Below are positions 11,327 through 22,005 of a stretch of 64,000 nt of DNA, in pieces. Both the position numbers and the translations under genes were made by a program. The notes beneath the pieces were generated by a model. The model ran no database searches. It saw only the letters and a list, made by a program, of their open reading frames with translations, and had not been told where the DNA came from. This DNA is from Kappaphycus alvarezii (taxonomy: Eukaryota; Rhodophyta; Florideophyceae; Gigartinales; Solieriaceae): contig NADL03000691.1 of the NCBI GenBank assembly GCA_002205965.3, positions 1,240,001-1,304,000 on the forward strand, in the 5' to 3' direction. Position 1 is the first letter of the stretch, and the number at the start of each line of letters is the position of its first letter.

Positions 11327-12646
11327 GATTTCCTTTCGTTTCGCTGGACCGAACTCAGCTGTGCGTGGATCTTTGGGATGAATAATTTCTGTAAGATGAG
11401 TAGAGAAGAGGGACTAGGGGGGTTGTTTTGAGAACGGAATGGTTTCAACATAGTTTGATAGAATTCAGAGGGGGTGAGAATTCGAAGGGTCGACAACTTC
11501 TTCCCTAATTTCGCGAAAGTACGGTTTCGCTTGTTGTGTGTTGAAACGTTGAATCGGTGAATTTCCCCTTTGAACATGAACAATTTTGTCATGGAAATCG
11601 ATAACTGTATAAGGGCCTATCCATTCCTTCTCTTTCTCTCTGAAGATGAGACTTCGTCACCGGATAGTAAACTCTGTCCGAAGCAGAAGGGACATTACTA
11701 CTTAACGCAGTTGTAATGCGTCTTTCTGCAATGATAGTGTTCATTTCCATCATGGCATCGGCAATAATTTTCATGCGTTCACTTTGCTGGGGTAGTTTTG
11801 TTTAAAACTGGGAACCTCGGTTGGATTCCAAATACCAGAAATGAAGGGACTAAACCATTTTCTCCAATGGTGTCATTCATGCTTTGTTAGCAATCTCGAG
11901 GAGAAGCTCCTTTCTGATGTGGGGGTACATTCGATGAACCTTTCGAAAGATACGGCGTAGCGGAGCATGAAGTCGTTCCCCTATACCGAGAGAGTTATGG
12001 GCTTCAACACCAGAAATTCTAAGTTTGATTCCACATCCATTCAAGATGTCTTTCCATCGGGGAGAGTTAAATACTGATCCTGCGTCGGTCCGAATCTGAT
12101 TAGGGTATCCAGAGTACTTTAGACACCAGGCCTCAAGAAAAGCAAGCCAGATTCCTTCAACACTCTGATTGTATCCTGAGCTCGGGTCTAAGAAAACGGC
12201 GCTTGAAAAATGAGTGGCTGTATCGATAACATGGAGGACTGGTGATTGTTGATAAACATTAAATCTAGAGATAGTTCGTCACCAAAAACCAGTTCATCTG
12301 TATCTTGCATGGATACCTTGAAGCGAATGGGAGTAGGACCAACGTTGACATGTATCGCAATGTCGCGAAATTTTTCGAGGATTTGTTTCGTATTAGCATC
12401 ACACTCTTCCGGTCGGGCCTTTTTGAGAAGATTCAATAATTTTTCAGTGGAAGGGTGATGGAAACCTCGATGGAGTTTAGTCAGCTCGCTATGGGTAAAG
12501 TTGATGACACTTTGGTTCCATAGAAGGTAAGCATGACCATTTTTGCGAACAACAGGCATCTTCCATTGCAGGACTGGATTACACATAGTGTTTTCCACGT
12601 TGTTGAAATAAACCTGTATCCTGTCAAGTGTGTCAAGTCCAAGCAA
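11327..12646 (-). pseudogene. Copia integrase, heavily decayed
   Basis: The zinc-binding N-terminus is recognisable at about 12320-12480: the HHCC histidines lie in HRGFHHPSTEKLLNLLKKA, while the matching Cys pair (CDTC) lies in another frame, so a frameshift splits the finger. The core begins with ELSLDLMFI near 12260. Downstream core and the linker to RT (11327-12187) are broken into several frames and cannot be read continuously. Integrase would insert the element cDNA. Confidence 0.7.
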
Positions 12647-12707
12647 GAATGGTATATCTGAATTGACGACATCAACCTGGAAAGATATAGGAGATGTGGC
12701 AGAGGGA

Positions 12708-12935
12708 TCAGAATACCAATCGAGCCGATAGCACGCTGAACGTGTTGTCCAAACCTGTATAGGTTTCTGCTTTTTTCATCTTGAATTTATTACCCATGAA
12801 TCTACAATACGCACGGGCTTGCTGAAGACCAATGACTGTTCTTTGAGCACCAGAGTCAATGCATGCCCCTTGCCATTCCGTTTGCCCTTTCAGGCTCAGT
12901 TTTCTGTGGAAGGCAACCGTTTCTGCATCAGTCAA
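12708..12935 (-). pseudogene. Copia aspartic protease
   Basis: Seventy-five open codons containing IDSGAQRTVIG, the catalytic D-S-G-A motif of retrotransposon proteases, between gag and integrase as in other Copia polyproteins. The protease would cut the gag-pol precursor. It lies in a different frame from both neighbours. Confidence 0.8.
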
Positions 12936-13109
12936 GAAAACATCATGGGGAAGTATGTGTTTTTGATGAATTGGATACGTCGACTGAAGTTAGAACTTAT
13001 ATCGACTCTAGATGGAGTCCTACTTTTCTGGAGAGCAGTACCGAATGAGAAATCTTTCATACGGGAGGGTGATTTACTGTTCCTTAAAGAAAATTTTCAG
13101 GACCAAAAT

Positions 13110-13703
13110 CTACATCAAAGCTCTCTGTATAGGATCCCATGATGTCATTGTGAAAATTTTCAGCCGTAACTGGGATTTCTTGCTCATTGGGGACATTATT
13201 TCCTTCATCTTCATTGGAGCAGTCAATTTTCTCCTCAGTTCGTTGAACGGATCTTCTGCGTCCTCATTATCACTAAACATGGCATCTTCGACTTGTTGAC
13301 ATAGTTCGAAGAGGATTTGCTTAGCACGACCTGGATTTCTGCTTAACGCATTGCTGACATTATTCATGACATTCCGAGGCATAGGGCATTCTCGAATGAA
13401 ATGATTTTTGTCTCCACAATTGTTACACCGGCGAACATTTCCGAAGCGGTCAAGACCATTTTTGCCGGGTGTATCCTTACGATAGCCATTGGAACGATTG
13501 GATTGTTCTTGACGGCGTAGATATGACGCGGGAGCAGACGAACGCGATCCTGGTTTACGGGGCTTACCATATGTTCCGTGGTTGAAGTAGAGACCAGGAA
13601 TATTCGGAATTGTCGGAGGTGCGTTCGGTCTCAATGAGGGTTCCGAACGACCAGGAGCTTTGGAATCTCTCTGGTTTCCTTCAATCTCTTCTTGATTTAT
13701 CAA
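13110..13703 (-). pseudogene. Copia gag C-terminal part with CCHC knuckle
   Basis: Basic, Pro/Arg-rich region followed by CNNCGDKNHFIREC (CX2CX4HX4C) at about 13390-13431, the nucleic-acid-binding zinc knuckle. An acidic tail (DNEDAEDPFNEL) follows. The frame overlaps the preceding gag frame by a few bases, indicating a frameshift at about 13700. Confidence 0.88.
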
Positions 13704-14658
13704 CCAACTTGAATCCAGAGAAGTGTACAGCTGTTAAAATTCCACTGGGGTTTTGCCGATAGAGCATTTGCGATTGATGCTTTAGCCCAGGGCGCACCAA
13801 CGACAGCCTTATAGAGGTACTCGACTTTGTCTTCCTCAGACCTGTGCTGCGGGGGACCTTGCGGAGCAAATTTGGTGATTGTCTCCCTTAGTTCTTCCAA
13901 CGCCTCAGGCACAGTACAACGCTTGCTTTCGATTACAGCGGAAAGTCTTAAGCTTTGAAGGTGTTTACGAATTCGATTCTGACGGGTAGAACTATTGTAT
14001 TCTTCCCTCATAATAGCTACCGCTTCCGAAAACACACAGCGCCCAGAGATATGCTCACGGTAGAACCGTTTCGCTTCACCTTCGAAAACGTTATGGAAGT
14101 ATTGCAACTTCTTATCGTTAGGGAGTTCATAATCCGTGGTGGCATCGAGGTAGTTGGATATGTATTCGTTGATATCCTCACCAAGTTTACCTGTAAACTT
14201 TTCCGCGTATTTGAAACGAGTTGCAAGATTGTGAGCAACCCTAGAATCGTCAGCATAGCGAGATTTCTCAGTAACTTGAGAGGTTGAATGGACTTCATTA
14301 TGTCTTTTCGCGCTATGCGAGTACGGCATATGCTTCGTTCTTATCCTGTTCCGACGATAATCATTGATGTGATTCCCCCAGGAAAAACGCAAATTTTCTG
14401 GATGCTGAGTGTACTCCAGCCCTTGTAGTTGCAAGTAGTCGCGGAGAAGCCTGAACAGTACCGCAGGGCCAGAAAGAAATTCCGTGTTGTAAAGGATTTC
14501 CACGGGGAGATCTTCGCGAAGCCAATTATCGCATCTTCATGCGGAGGTTGCGGGTCGGCATTTATGTAAAGAGAAAGAGCAGCTTTAACGTTACAATGTG
14601 ACGGGGAAATTGGTTTATATGCGTTAAGACATTTCTGGATATACTCCAGAGTGACCAT
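13700..14658 (-). pseudogene. Copia gag N-terminal part
   Basis: The likely start is ATG at 14658 (MVTLEYIQKCLNAY). The frame shifts near 14500-14520 into a 267-codon frame (13700-14503) containing YFHNVFEGEAKRFYREHI, IMREEYNSSTRQNRIRKHLQ and EDKVEYLYKAVVGAPWA, which fit the gag capsid region of this Copia group as I remember it. Gag would form the virus-like particle. Confidence 0.8.
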
Positions 14659-16028
14659 CTTGACGTGCCCCTTTCAACGGTTCCTGATGATAGATGAATT
14701 TAGTCTTTAGGGTGTACTAGGGGGGTTGGAACTATTTAAAGAAGTCCTAGCGGAGTCGCTCGTTCTTGACGTGCTTCTTGGTGAGAATATGACGATCGGC
14801 GTCATGCTTGTGTGGATGGTGATAATAGACAACTCGCAGTGGAAACCTCGGGTTTTCAAGTTTCCAGACCTCGTAATGTGGTCCTTACCTTTCTTATGGA
14901 CGTGAGCTGCAATGAGATGAAAAATTGCGGTCGCAAGTCTCGCAATGGGCTTGAAGTGTCTTGGCCTTCTTCTTCTTTCTGATTCAGTCGTTCGCTACGC
15001 GGTAGATGTGGTGCGAAAGCCCTTTTCTATCGGCCTTCAGCTGAAGAGAGCTAGAAGCACGGGCGAGCGGAGCTGCGGGCGTCGCGTAGGGACTGGGAGC
15101 CTTGGGATTTGGGATGGTGGGTGTGAAGGAGGAAGAGGATGGGCAGCGGTAGAAGGCGGTGCGGGAGTAGGCGGAGTACGAGAAGAGGAAGCCGCTGTGA
15201 CAGGTCGTCCGGAAAGGAGGGGGCGGTGTCTAAATTTACTACCGGTGGTTCCGGGGCGGAGAGGATATTCCCACCGGGCGTTGACGTAGGGAAGAAATAA
15301 TGTTCTCCCGGTACTTCGTCCGCGGCGCTCACTGCCCCGTGATCGATGAGAGCAGGGGCCACGTTCCGTTCCTCGTCAGCGTCAAGCTCTGAGCCGAAGA
15401 CGTCCTCCAGGTGTTCACGTAGCGTAGACACTATGTAGAAACCCACTGGTCAGTATAGTAGATACCTTTTGTTTACCCGCAATAAAAACTAAGGTTAACT
15501 TACTAGTTTTAAGATACCCTGCAGTGATAGGTAGAACAGCTAGGTGACCAAAGCAAGCTAGAGTATAAAAAAGGCACAAACGGTTAAAAAAATGTAGCAA
15601 CAGCTTCCAAGAACAAAGTATCCAACCACAACCAGATAGCCAAGTAGATTCATAATCAGAATCAAGAGCGCGTAGAACCATAGCCAGACCACAACCAGGC
15701 AAAGTATAGGAGTAGAAAGACCCAAGCAAATGCGACAGCACCAGACCAACACAGTAGACCAGAACCAGGAACTCCAGACAGTAAAGAGGGAGCAGATGAG
15801 CACAAAGAATATACAGAACAGAGACAAAGCTGCAAATACTAAGACCAAGAGCAAAAGAGAAACCAAACCGATACTAGCACCAAGACAAAAACAAGGCTAG
15901 AATAGTTACCACTGACCAACCCTAACACCAAAACAGCAGAGAAGCAGCAAAGGTTTTCAAAGCAGCAATGGTGAGGCAATACGATTCAAGTCAGCAGAGC
16001 GGGGAGGGCGAAAGTTAAATTCCGAAAA
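14659..16028 (-). other. Copia 5' leader, non-coding
   Basis: About 1.37 kb between the 5' LTR and gag, unusually long. The part near 15550-15960 is purine-rich and A/C-rich on the plus strand, with loosely repeated ACCAGA and AACCAG words. No convincing ORF. The primer binding site should adjoin 16029, but I could not match a tRNA. Confidence 0.55.
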
Positions 16029-16468
16029 GGTTTCGCCCCGGAGATGAGCGAGGGCGAGAGCCGAATCTCGACCAAATGGTTTGTTCTATACCGAGCACAG
16101 TAATGTGAGGGAAAGAAGCACACAAGTTTTGCTGATGTTCTCGTTTTGTTCGTTGATGATGTTTTTGTTGTTGTTGGTGATGATGTGCGGGATGCAATAC
16201 CATCACTCTCTTTATACTGTAGATTACCCTGCCTGAGGTGCCCAGGTCAGGAGTATACTGTAGACTAGGCGACAGTATACCGTAGACTTAGCCGACAGTA
16301 TACTGTAGACTAGCTGACAAAACACAGTACAGTTGCATAGCCTAACTGACAGTATAAATTACAGTAAATTAATCTAAAATATATCAATTCTAGTCATCAT
16401 ACGTAATGAATTGGAACTGCTGTCGTGTGGCATTGTCCAGCTGACAAAAACATCTTCAAATTCTAACA
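16029..16468 (-). repeat. Copia 5' LTR
   Basis: About 440 bp, direct repeat of 9437-9846. Its outer edge is exact (CA at 16467-16468). The inner edge is uncertain by a few bases because it differs from the TGTGG start of the other LTR. It contains three tandem copies of a roughly 23-bp unit with core TATACTGTAGACTAG (about 16252-16320). Confidence 0.88.
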
Positions 16469-16473
16469 CTTCT
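16469..16473. repeat. target site duplication, right (CTTCT)
   Basis: Exact match to 9432-9436, directly outside the right LTR. Confidence 0.85.
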
Positions 16474-16995
16474 GCATGGATTTTTTCATGGAAAAAGCTT
16501 TGGGGCCAACCAGAAGGGTTTAGCTTGGTGATTCGCATTTTCTGTTTTCGCTCATAAAAACGACTTGTGTACTTTGATGTTTTCTGTGGCACATAACACG
16601 ATCTCGATTCTTTCTTAATCAGTAATACTTGCTATTACATGTACTTCTAAGATTTTTGCAGTTTTTCCATACATGAGCTTAAGTAGTGAGCTACCATTCA
16701 CATCCTCTTTTCGGTGATACCCATATATAAGCTTTGAAGAATCATATCATACTTGAGACCTTTGCTTGCCACCCATTTCACCACTGTCCATTTGATTATT
16801 CCTAAAATTCTTTCAGCTTTTCTGTTGGAAATATGATGATGGGGGAAATGTTTTTCAATTGAATACCCTTCTCTCTCAAAAGATGCTCAACGTAGTTGCG
16901 GCGGAAAGAGAGCAATATTGAGAAGATCCATTTCGGGAGACCGAATGGCTCAAATATTTTTTTCGTGGAGTTCAAAACCACCTCTATAACCGCTG
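16474..16995 (-). pseudogene. Ty3/Gypsy-like integrase core, proximal part
   Basis: The minus strand reads STKKIFEPFGLPKWIFS, matching the segment before the second catalytic Asp of Gypsy integrases. After frame changes it reads LREKGIQLKNIS and HHHISNRKAERILGIIKW, which corresponds to the conserved H-P-x-S-N-G-x-A-E-R segment with its Glu. A basic stretch (RFYERKQKMRI) follows near 16540, like the region after the core. Several frameshifts are visible. It is older than the Copia insertion that interrupts it. Confidence 0.65.
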
Positions 16996-17177
16996 GTTGA
17001 GCTGGCATCCAGCGTAGCCAGCGCAGAGTTCCAGCGCAGCATGCAATATCTACATTTTTCATTATATCACTTTGTATTTCGCGCCTCATTCTGAAAGGAC
17101 ATCGGGTTGAAGGCCCTCACTCTCCTGATTACAAGTACAGAGGACTCCCAACCTTTCCATTACTCGCAGTAAACCAA
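16996..17177 (+). repeat. diverged copy of the array unit's pre-retroelement segment
   Basis: This 180-bp piece matches 28990-29176, 46010-46178 and 59930-60088 in order (CAGCGCAGC words, then TTTGTATTTCGCGCC, then TTACTCGCAGTAAACCA). It is more diverged from them than they are from each other. It joins directly to the first base of unit 1 with no retroelement between. Confidence 0.8.
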
Positions 17178-17674
17178 CCCAAATTTACCCCTCTGTTATC
17201 AAAAATGTTGATCCCTCCGCTGCTGCCCATTGCCTGGATATCGCGTCTCGTGCTGTGGAGACCATGGCGTGGCTCTACGACAGGATAAGGTGGAGCTCTT
17301 GCAAGGTCTTTTGCGGGAAGGGTTACGGATTGCCAAATGCCAGTCTCCTTCGTCCTCGTCTTCCTCTCCGCAATCCTCTGACAAGTTGAACATTGAGATG
17401 TTTAAGTGATGAGCGAAATTTTGTTTTATCCTGCACAGTAGTGCTTCCAAAACCCCTGGGATACTCTGGGTCACAACGGGGGCGGAATTATGGGGTAATT
17501 TTTTTCGTCGTCTGACACTTCGAGCGGGGGGAGTTTAAGCGGATGTTGGAGAGAAGGAAAGGAGAAAACAGAAATGGGTCTGCGCCTCCGTGACCCTGTG
17601 ATTACAACGACTGGTCAAGGCAAGCGAGGACGCATGCTATATTAGACGGTACAGCTTGTGCTGCGTGTCTATGT

Positions 17675-17890
17675 ATGAGGACCATTTTGGCTCTCGAGAA
17701 GCTTTCCATTGCCCTCTTGGCGGTATTTGCTGCCAAATCCGAGACAAACGCGTATGCCTCCAGGTGCCATCCTTCCAAATCGGGCCACAGCCGACCATAT
17801 CATTCAAGCATTACAGCCCCCCACATTCCTCCCCCTGTAATATGCAGTACAGAGATTATTTACTCCTTATCTAGAGTGCGCACCGACTGA
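17675..17890 (+). CDS. small ORF with signal-peptide-like start (unit 1)
   Basis: Seventy-one codons beginning MRTILALEKLSIALLAVFAA: a basic start, hydrophobic core and small residues before a possible cleavage site near residue 28. The remainder is Ser/His/Pro-rich with two Cys. A TATATTA-like box lies near 17637, about 35 bases upstream. The translation is identical in all four units, but the units are so alike that this says little about selection. An overlapping Cys-rich frame (17656-17874) is open too, so which frame, if any, is used is undecided. Confidence 0.25.
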   Translation: MRTILALEKLSIALLAVFAAKSETNAYASRCHPSKSGHSRPYHSSITAPHIPPPVICSTEIIYSLSRVRTD

Positions 17891-19084
17891 ATGACTACTC
17901 AGATAAAGAGTGAACTGAATGGGCCAAATGGGTCACGTGCAGTGGGCCATTAGGCACTGCACAGAATTATCTGTATATCCGCAGATTTAAGGCAGCAGTT
18001 TTATCAGCCCCCCTACGTAGTGGGGGAAATGATGTGGCAGTTTACTTCGTCGCCTGACACTTCTAGCGGAAGGGATCTAAACGGATACTACGCAGTCTTC
18101 GGAAAATAGCCGCCCTACATTCCTAATCAGTGAAGCACCCCAATCCCCCCCCGTTTTAGCAGAGCGAAATCATAGTGTAACGCAACCCAGTTCTGGTGAA
18201 TACAGTACTGTACAATATATTCAGTTATGCAGAACACTGTATTGCCACTCGGGAGGAAGCTTGAAGACTCGACGAGCAGTGTCTTTTCAGTGATTCTGTC
18301 GGGTTGTGTTGAATTTGGGGTGGGGCACGGGGGTGCTTATACCGTAACAGATCCTGGCTGAATGGAATTTGTTGTGAGTGACATTTACGGCGAGTAAATT
18401 GAGCCGGCCCTGCAAGGAATGTTATTTAGTGTTACCCATCTGTTGCAACAGATAGAAATTGGCAGCGAGTGCGACTGAATGCATTGGACGGTTGAGAACA
18501 GATAAGACGAATACAGGTTTATATATTTGTACAAGCATCTACATCTGCACCAGTGTATCTCGCGGTACAGTGCTGGACATCGAAATATGCTACGTTGTAC
18601 ATTGCAATTTAGTATTTGCTAATCATGAACTTACTGTATGTAGCATGCTGCTTCACGGCTAGCTGGTCAGAAAGGAGTAAAAAGAAAAACCACCGTGCAA
18701 TACTATCAGTGACGACTTATCGCGCACAATACTCTAGCGGCGTGGATACAGCCGACCACATCTTCCATAAATTAAAACAGCGCAGAATTTCCCCTGGCGA
18801 GTAAAGGTAGCCATTCAAGTAACCATTCATTTGGGTGACAGGAGAACAAAATGGAGCGAATGGACTACCTCAAACGATACGGGGAGGTAGACACTGGATA
18901 CCATTGACGCCCCTGTCACGGCAAAAGTAGCATGACAGGACAAAGCCGCCTTGTAACTGGGTACGATAGATCGAATACAGCTCGAAAGAGTGAAAACATC
19001 AAAACCTTCCCTCCCTTTGTGAGGAGACCCAAAGAATACACAGGTCACCTCAGCCCATTCAGCGCCATGTAGAGATTAAGAGGA
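17891..19084. other. non-coding part of the unit
   Basis: Mixed-composition DNA with only short frames (for example 67 codons at 18459-18662) that have no recognised features. It contains the palindromic word ACAGTACTGT near 18203, which recurs in the GC-richer island near 23163. No RNA gene recognised. Confidence 0.4.
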
Positions 19085-19122
19085 AAGGTTTGGGTGTTTT
19101 ACTCTTGGAAGACGTATCCGAC
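19085..19122 (+). repeat. gene-flanking motif, copy 1
   Basis: GGTTTGGGTGTTTTACTCTT followed by GGAAGACGTATCCGACC. The first of four related copies per unit: 19085, 19331, 20624 and 20871 in unit 1. The two on each side of the secreted-protein gene are 246-247 bp apart. Confidence 0.75.
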
Positions 19123-19330
19123 CAGAGAGATTAGATCAGAGAGATTAATGATGGTTGACAGCAAGGGCGCGGATTCGACAACAAGAAGTTTTCCGTTCGG
19201 GGGCAGAGATTCAGAAGGCGGTAATTGGAGCGAGGTATTGAGAGAAACTTTACTTCAATGAGTATCTCGGAGGGCGTGACCTTGTATAAGTTCTGGAGAG
19301 ATTATTCCGCTGAGCCGCTGTATCGTTTAG

Positions 19331-19370
19331 GGAAAGGTTTGGGTGTTTTACTCTTGGAAGATATGTCTAT
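19331..19370 (+). repeat. gene-flanking motif, copy 2
   Basis: Same core as copy 1 (TTTGGGTGTTTTACTCTTGG), then AAGATATGTCTATCTATC. It lies about 230 bp upstream of the TATA box of the secreted-protein gene. Confidence 0.75.
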
Positions 19371-19602
19371 CTATCGTTCAGTGGAAGAAAGTTACAGGCT
19401 TGATTGGAAGCTCCCGGACAGTTTACGGCGTCTTAGTGATCCTTTAGTTTTTAAACCTGAACATGTCATACCGAAGTGTTCGAAAAACAAATCGCCTATC
19501 TCCGAAACTCCGCCATTCTCAGCCCTCCTATGTCTCGTAGTAAATACACTCCCGATTTCCCATTTTAAACAGTAAAAACCACGAGATTCTTCTCGAGTTC
19601 AG

Positions 19603-19610
19603 TATAAATA
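19603..19610 (+). promoter_or_regulatory. TATA box of secreted-protein gene (unit 1)
   Basis: TATAAATA preceded by GAGTTCAG, 164 bases before the ATG, giving room for an ordinary 5' leader of about 130 bases. Conserved in the three full units. Confidence 0.6.
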
Positions 19611-19773
19611 GTTCTGAAGTGCAACCGTAGGACGCACATATCACCGAGACAACCGAGAGAGGCAATTTTACTGTCGCTGGATCACTGAGAGCTCATCGAA
19701 AGCAGACACAATCCTGTATAAACATCCCAATTGACCAGATAATCTTGCTCCAAGAACAAGTCAAAAGCTCACG

Positions 19774-20265
19774 ATGTTTCAGAGGGTCAAGATCATTGTA
19801 TTCTTCTGCATTTTCGTTGCCGCGGGAAGCGCAGCTGCTCGTGGTGAAACGGATTCAATTCCCACTGTGGATTCTATGGAAGTATCAGCTACAGCTCTTC
19901 CGGAACCTGAATGTCCATGTGTGGTAGTGTCGGAGAAGAGGGCCGAGAGGCAGCACAGGCGGTCTGAGGATTCCAAATGCGTGGTTGTTGAAGCCGTAAC
20001 GGAAGAGAAGACTGGTTACGCGTACTGTGATCCTCCTACCGCCGACATGATCGAGGACGTTTCCCTGGAGTCCGCTTCACGTCGAACGACCTCTACGAGA
20101 ACCTCATCACAGCAGATCTCGAGGCAGGCGTCGGAAGATACTTTGTTGAGTGTGACGGGCCGTTCGTTGATCAAGATTTTGTACCGATGTGTCTTAGTCG
20201 TAAACATTAATGGAAGATTTTATTACGTATGGGGAATCTGCTGCCTCGTGATCAAGACATCCTGA
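19774..20265 (+). CDS. secreted Cys-containing protein, unknown function (unit 1)
   Basis: An open frame of 163 codons, ATG to TGA. Residues 1-24 (MFQRVKIIVFFCIFVAAGSA and on) form a good signal peptide with likely cleavage near AAA-RG. The following 75 residues are acidic with a CPC pair and more Cys. The tail from about residue 95 is Ser/Arg/Thr-rich and looks like a shadow: another frame, 20031-20210, reads much better protein there (DLYENLITADLEAGVGRYFV, ending CLSRKH then TAA). A frameshift shared by all copies, or an unseen intron, therefore probably affects the 3' half. TATA box upstream, AATAAA downstream; no homolog recognised. Confidence 0.55.
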   Translation: MFQRVKIIVFFCIFVAAGSAAARGETDSIPTVDSMEVSATALPEPECPCVVVSEKRAERQHRRSEDSKCVVVEAVTEEKTGYAYCDPPTADMIEDVSLESASRRTTSTRTSSQQISRQASEDTLLSVTGRSLIKILYRCVLVVNINGRFYYVWGICCLVIKTS

Positions 20266-20434
20266 AGCGGCAAGGGGCTCCGAAGTTATGAGCGGATACT
20301 TGCGTTGGCGAACTCGTCCTCCGAATACATCCGACTCCACGATCTCCTCCCTCACCCTGCAGCTTATGGCTCATGGCGTTTTGTCGTCGTTCTCTTACCC
20401 TGATCACTGCCAAACAGTGGTCCCTGGTCAACCC

Positions 20435-20440
20435 AATAAA
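20435..20440 (+). terminator. AATAAA polyadenylation signal (unit 1)
   Basis: AATAAA 170 bases after the stop codon, followed by a T-rich stretch (GTTCTTCTTCTCC), as expected for cleavage and polyadenylation. Present in all three full units. Confidence 0.5.
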
Positions 20441-20623
20441 GCGTGTTCTTCTTCTCCTTGAACTTCTTTACTGACAGTAATCTTTAATTAGAATAGCTCC
20501 AAAACGAAAAGAGAAGAGAGAGAGTTTATTGGAACATTTGAAAGGATGTATGGAATACAGTGTTGACAAACATTGCGATTCAAACTTCCAAAAAGAACAA
20601 AGTTTCTCTATTCATGAATACGA

Positions 20624-20672
20624 GTGGGGAAAGTTCGGGGTGCTTTACTGTTGGAAGGTATATTCGATCTAT
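20624..20672 (+). repeat. gene-flanking motif, copy 3
   Basis: Diverged core GTTCGGGGTGCTTTACTGTT then GGAAGGTATATTCGATC, downstream of the AATAAA of the secreted-protein gene. Confidence 0.65.
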
Positions 20673-20870
20673 CCTAAAGTTTTCCAGACAACCACAATCT
20701 GCTCAAACAGGTGTGCCGACACAGTAATAAGCGAGGACATCGAGGGTGACTAAGTTCTTGGTGCATACAGTCACCGGTGAGTTTTTTCGGAGAACCAGAC
20801 GAATAAACTGGTAATCTGAATTAGCTCTTGAGTGTGGTCGTTTCAAATGGGAATGAATGTGCTTTTTACT

Positions 20871-20918
20871 GCAAAGAAGAGGATGGGTGTTTTCTTCTTG
20901 GAAGATGTGTTCGACTCC
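20871..20918 (+). repeat. gene-flanking motif, copy 4
   Basis: Diverged core GGATGGGTGTTTTCTTCTTG then GAAGATGTGTTCGACTCC, 247 bp after copy 3, the same spacing as between copies 1 and 2. Confidence 0.65.
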
Positions 20919-21547
20919 ATGTGGGGCGCAGGTTGAGAGCCCTAGAAACTTGCCCTTTCAAACTGTTGTCGATTGTCGTTGTATAAAAAACTTTAGGATA
21001 GATCTAATGCATCCTTAAAGGGTAAAACTCCCAAAGCTTTTCCCCTTAAACCATGTTGCGGGATAGGCATCATAAATAACTAAATGTATACATTATAAAT
21101 AACCAAATGTCTTTACCAGCCTAAATTATAGCCGCTGGCCTACGCAAAAAGCAGCCGGCGTTGGAAGTGGCCATCATTACTTCCTGTCGTTGAAGGAGAA
21201 CAACTAAAAATCCGGAATATCCACACTGCCATATACATCCTTACCGTATATCAGCCAGCATATCTCTTACAGCAAATAATCCCCGTTTAATATGGAACAT
21301 CAGTGCAGGTCTCGGGCTGGCAACCAATTGTATCACCTCCTGGATCTGAGGGACCACTTCGGAGTATCACTATCCGAGCATAGAAATGGGGATGGGGGCG
21401 AACATATCTCCGCAAAGTAATAAAGCCATAGACCCCTTGAAGAAATTAAATGAAATGCGTAGATCGAAAATTGATAGTTTCAAATAAATTGATAATAAAA
21501 TTACCTGAAAAGAACTGAGAATAATGATTAAAAGAAAAAAATATTTG

Positions 21548-22005
21548 TTGATAGCTGATCGACGGGTATAGCTCGAGAGTCCTAGACTTGCTCAATTTTT
21601 CCAACAACCTATGACTATTTATACTGTAGATCAGACTACAAATACTGCAATCATAATTACAGTAGTAGAATAACTTTAGTAGAAGAAATTCCTGCGCAGT
21701 AATAAATACAAAGTAGTTGTCGAGGAGAGCATTAATCCAAATAATAGTTTGCTAGCATTATAATTTCAGTAATTATAACTGTAGAATTTAAAAGAAAACT
21801 GACAGACATAAAACTTGCTCCACGTGCAATACAGTACAAAAATGGATCAGTGTAAATATACATAGTTAACTTTTGATGATTCACAATCTGTAAAAATTTG
21901 TACCTCTGATTATATTTTGTTCCGCAATTTTCATCATCGTATTCGACATAGAAAACAAATGGAATAGTTTTTCAATACTTGTAAAGCATTCCTTTAATTT
22001 TCACG
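21548..22005. repeat. internal paralogous block B
   Basis: Starts GATAGCTGATCGACGGGTAT and aligns by eye along its length with 27592-28045 in the same orientation, roughly two-thirds identical with indels. Shared landmarks are AGTAATTATAACTGTAGAAT and GATTCACAATCTGT/GAATCACAATCTAT. On the minus strand, both encode a related stretch (IYLKLSIFDLRI here, IYLELSNLDLRI there) just beyond their low-coordinate ends. Confidence 0.75.

Larger units (their letters stand above)
9437..16468 (-). mobile_element. full-length Ty1/Copia LTR retrotransposon
   Basis: About 7.0 kb, read on the minus strand: 5' LTR (16029-16468), leader, gag, CCHC knuckle, protease, integrase, RT, RNase H, polypurine tract, 3' LTR (9437-9846). 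The integrase-before-RT order identifies Copia rather than Gypsy. Both ends and target duplications are intact, but every coding domain is broken by frameshifts, so this copy is non-autonomous. It sits inside an older Gypsy integrase remnant. Confidence 0.93.

Noticed and set aside
11317-11592. 91-codon minus ORF between Copia integrase and RT as a separate gene
   Set aside because: It lies in the integrase-RT linker of the element and has no independent start signals, so it is part of the decayed polyprotein.
17199-17474. 91-codon minus-strand ORF present in all units (34185, 48075, 61895)
   Set aside because: Identity among units reflects recent duplication. The frame has an acidic run but no promoter or family match, and a plus-strand reading through the same bases looks equally plausible.
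20529-20753. 74-codon plus ORF downstream of the secreted-protein gene in each unit
   Set aside because: It lies across a repeated motif copy after the AATAAA signal and has no recognised features. Conservation is explained by recent duplication.
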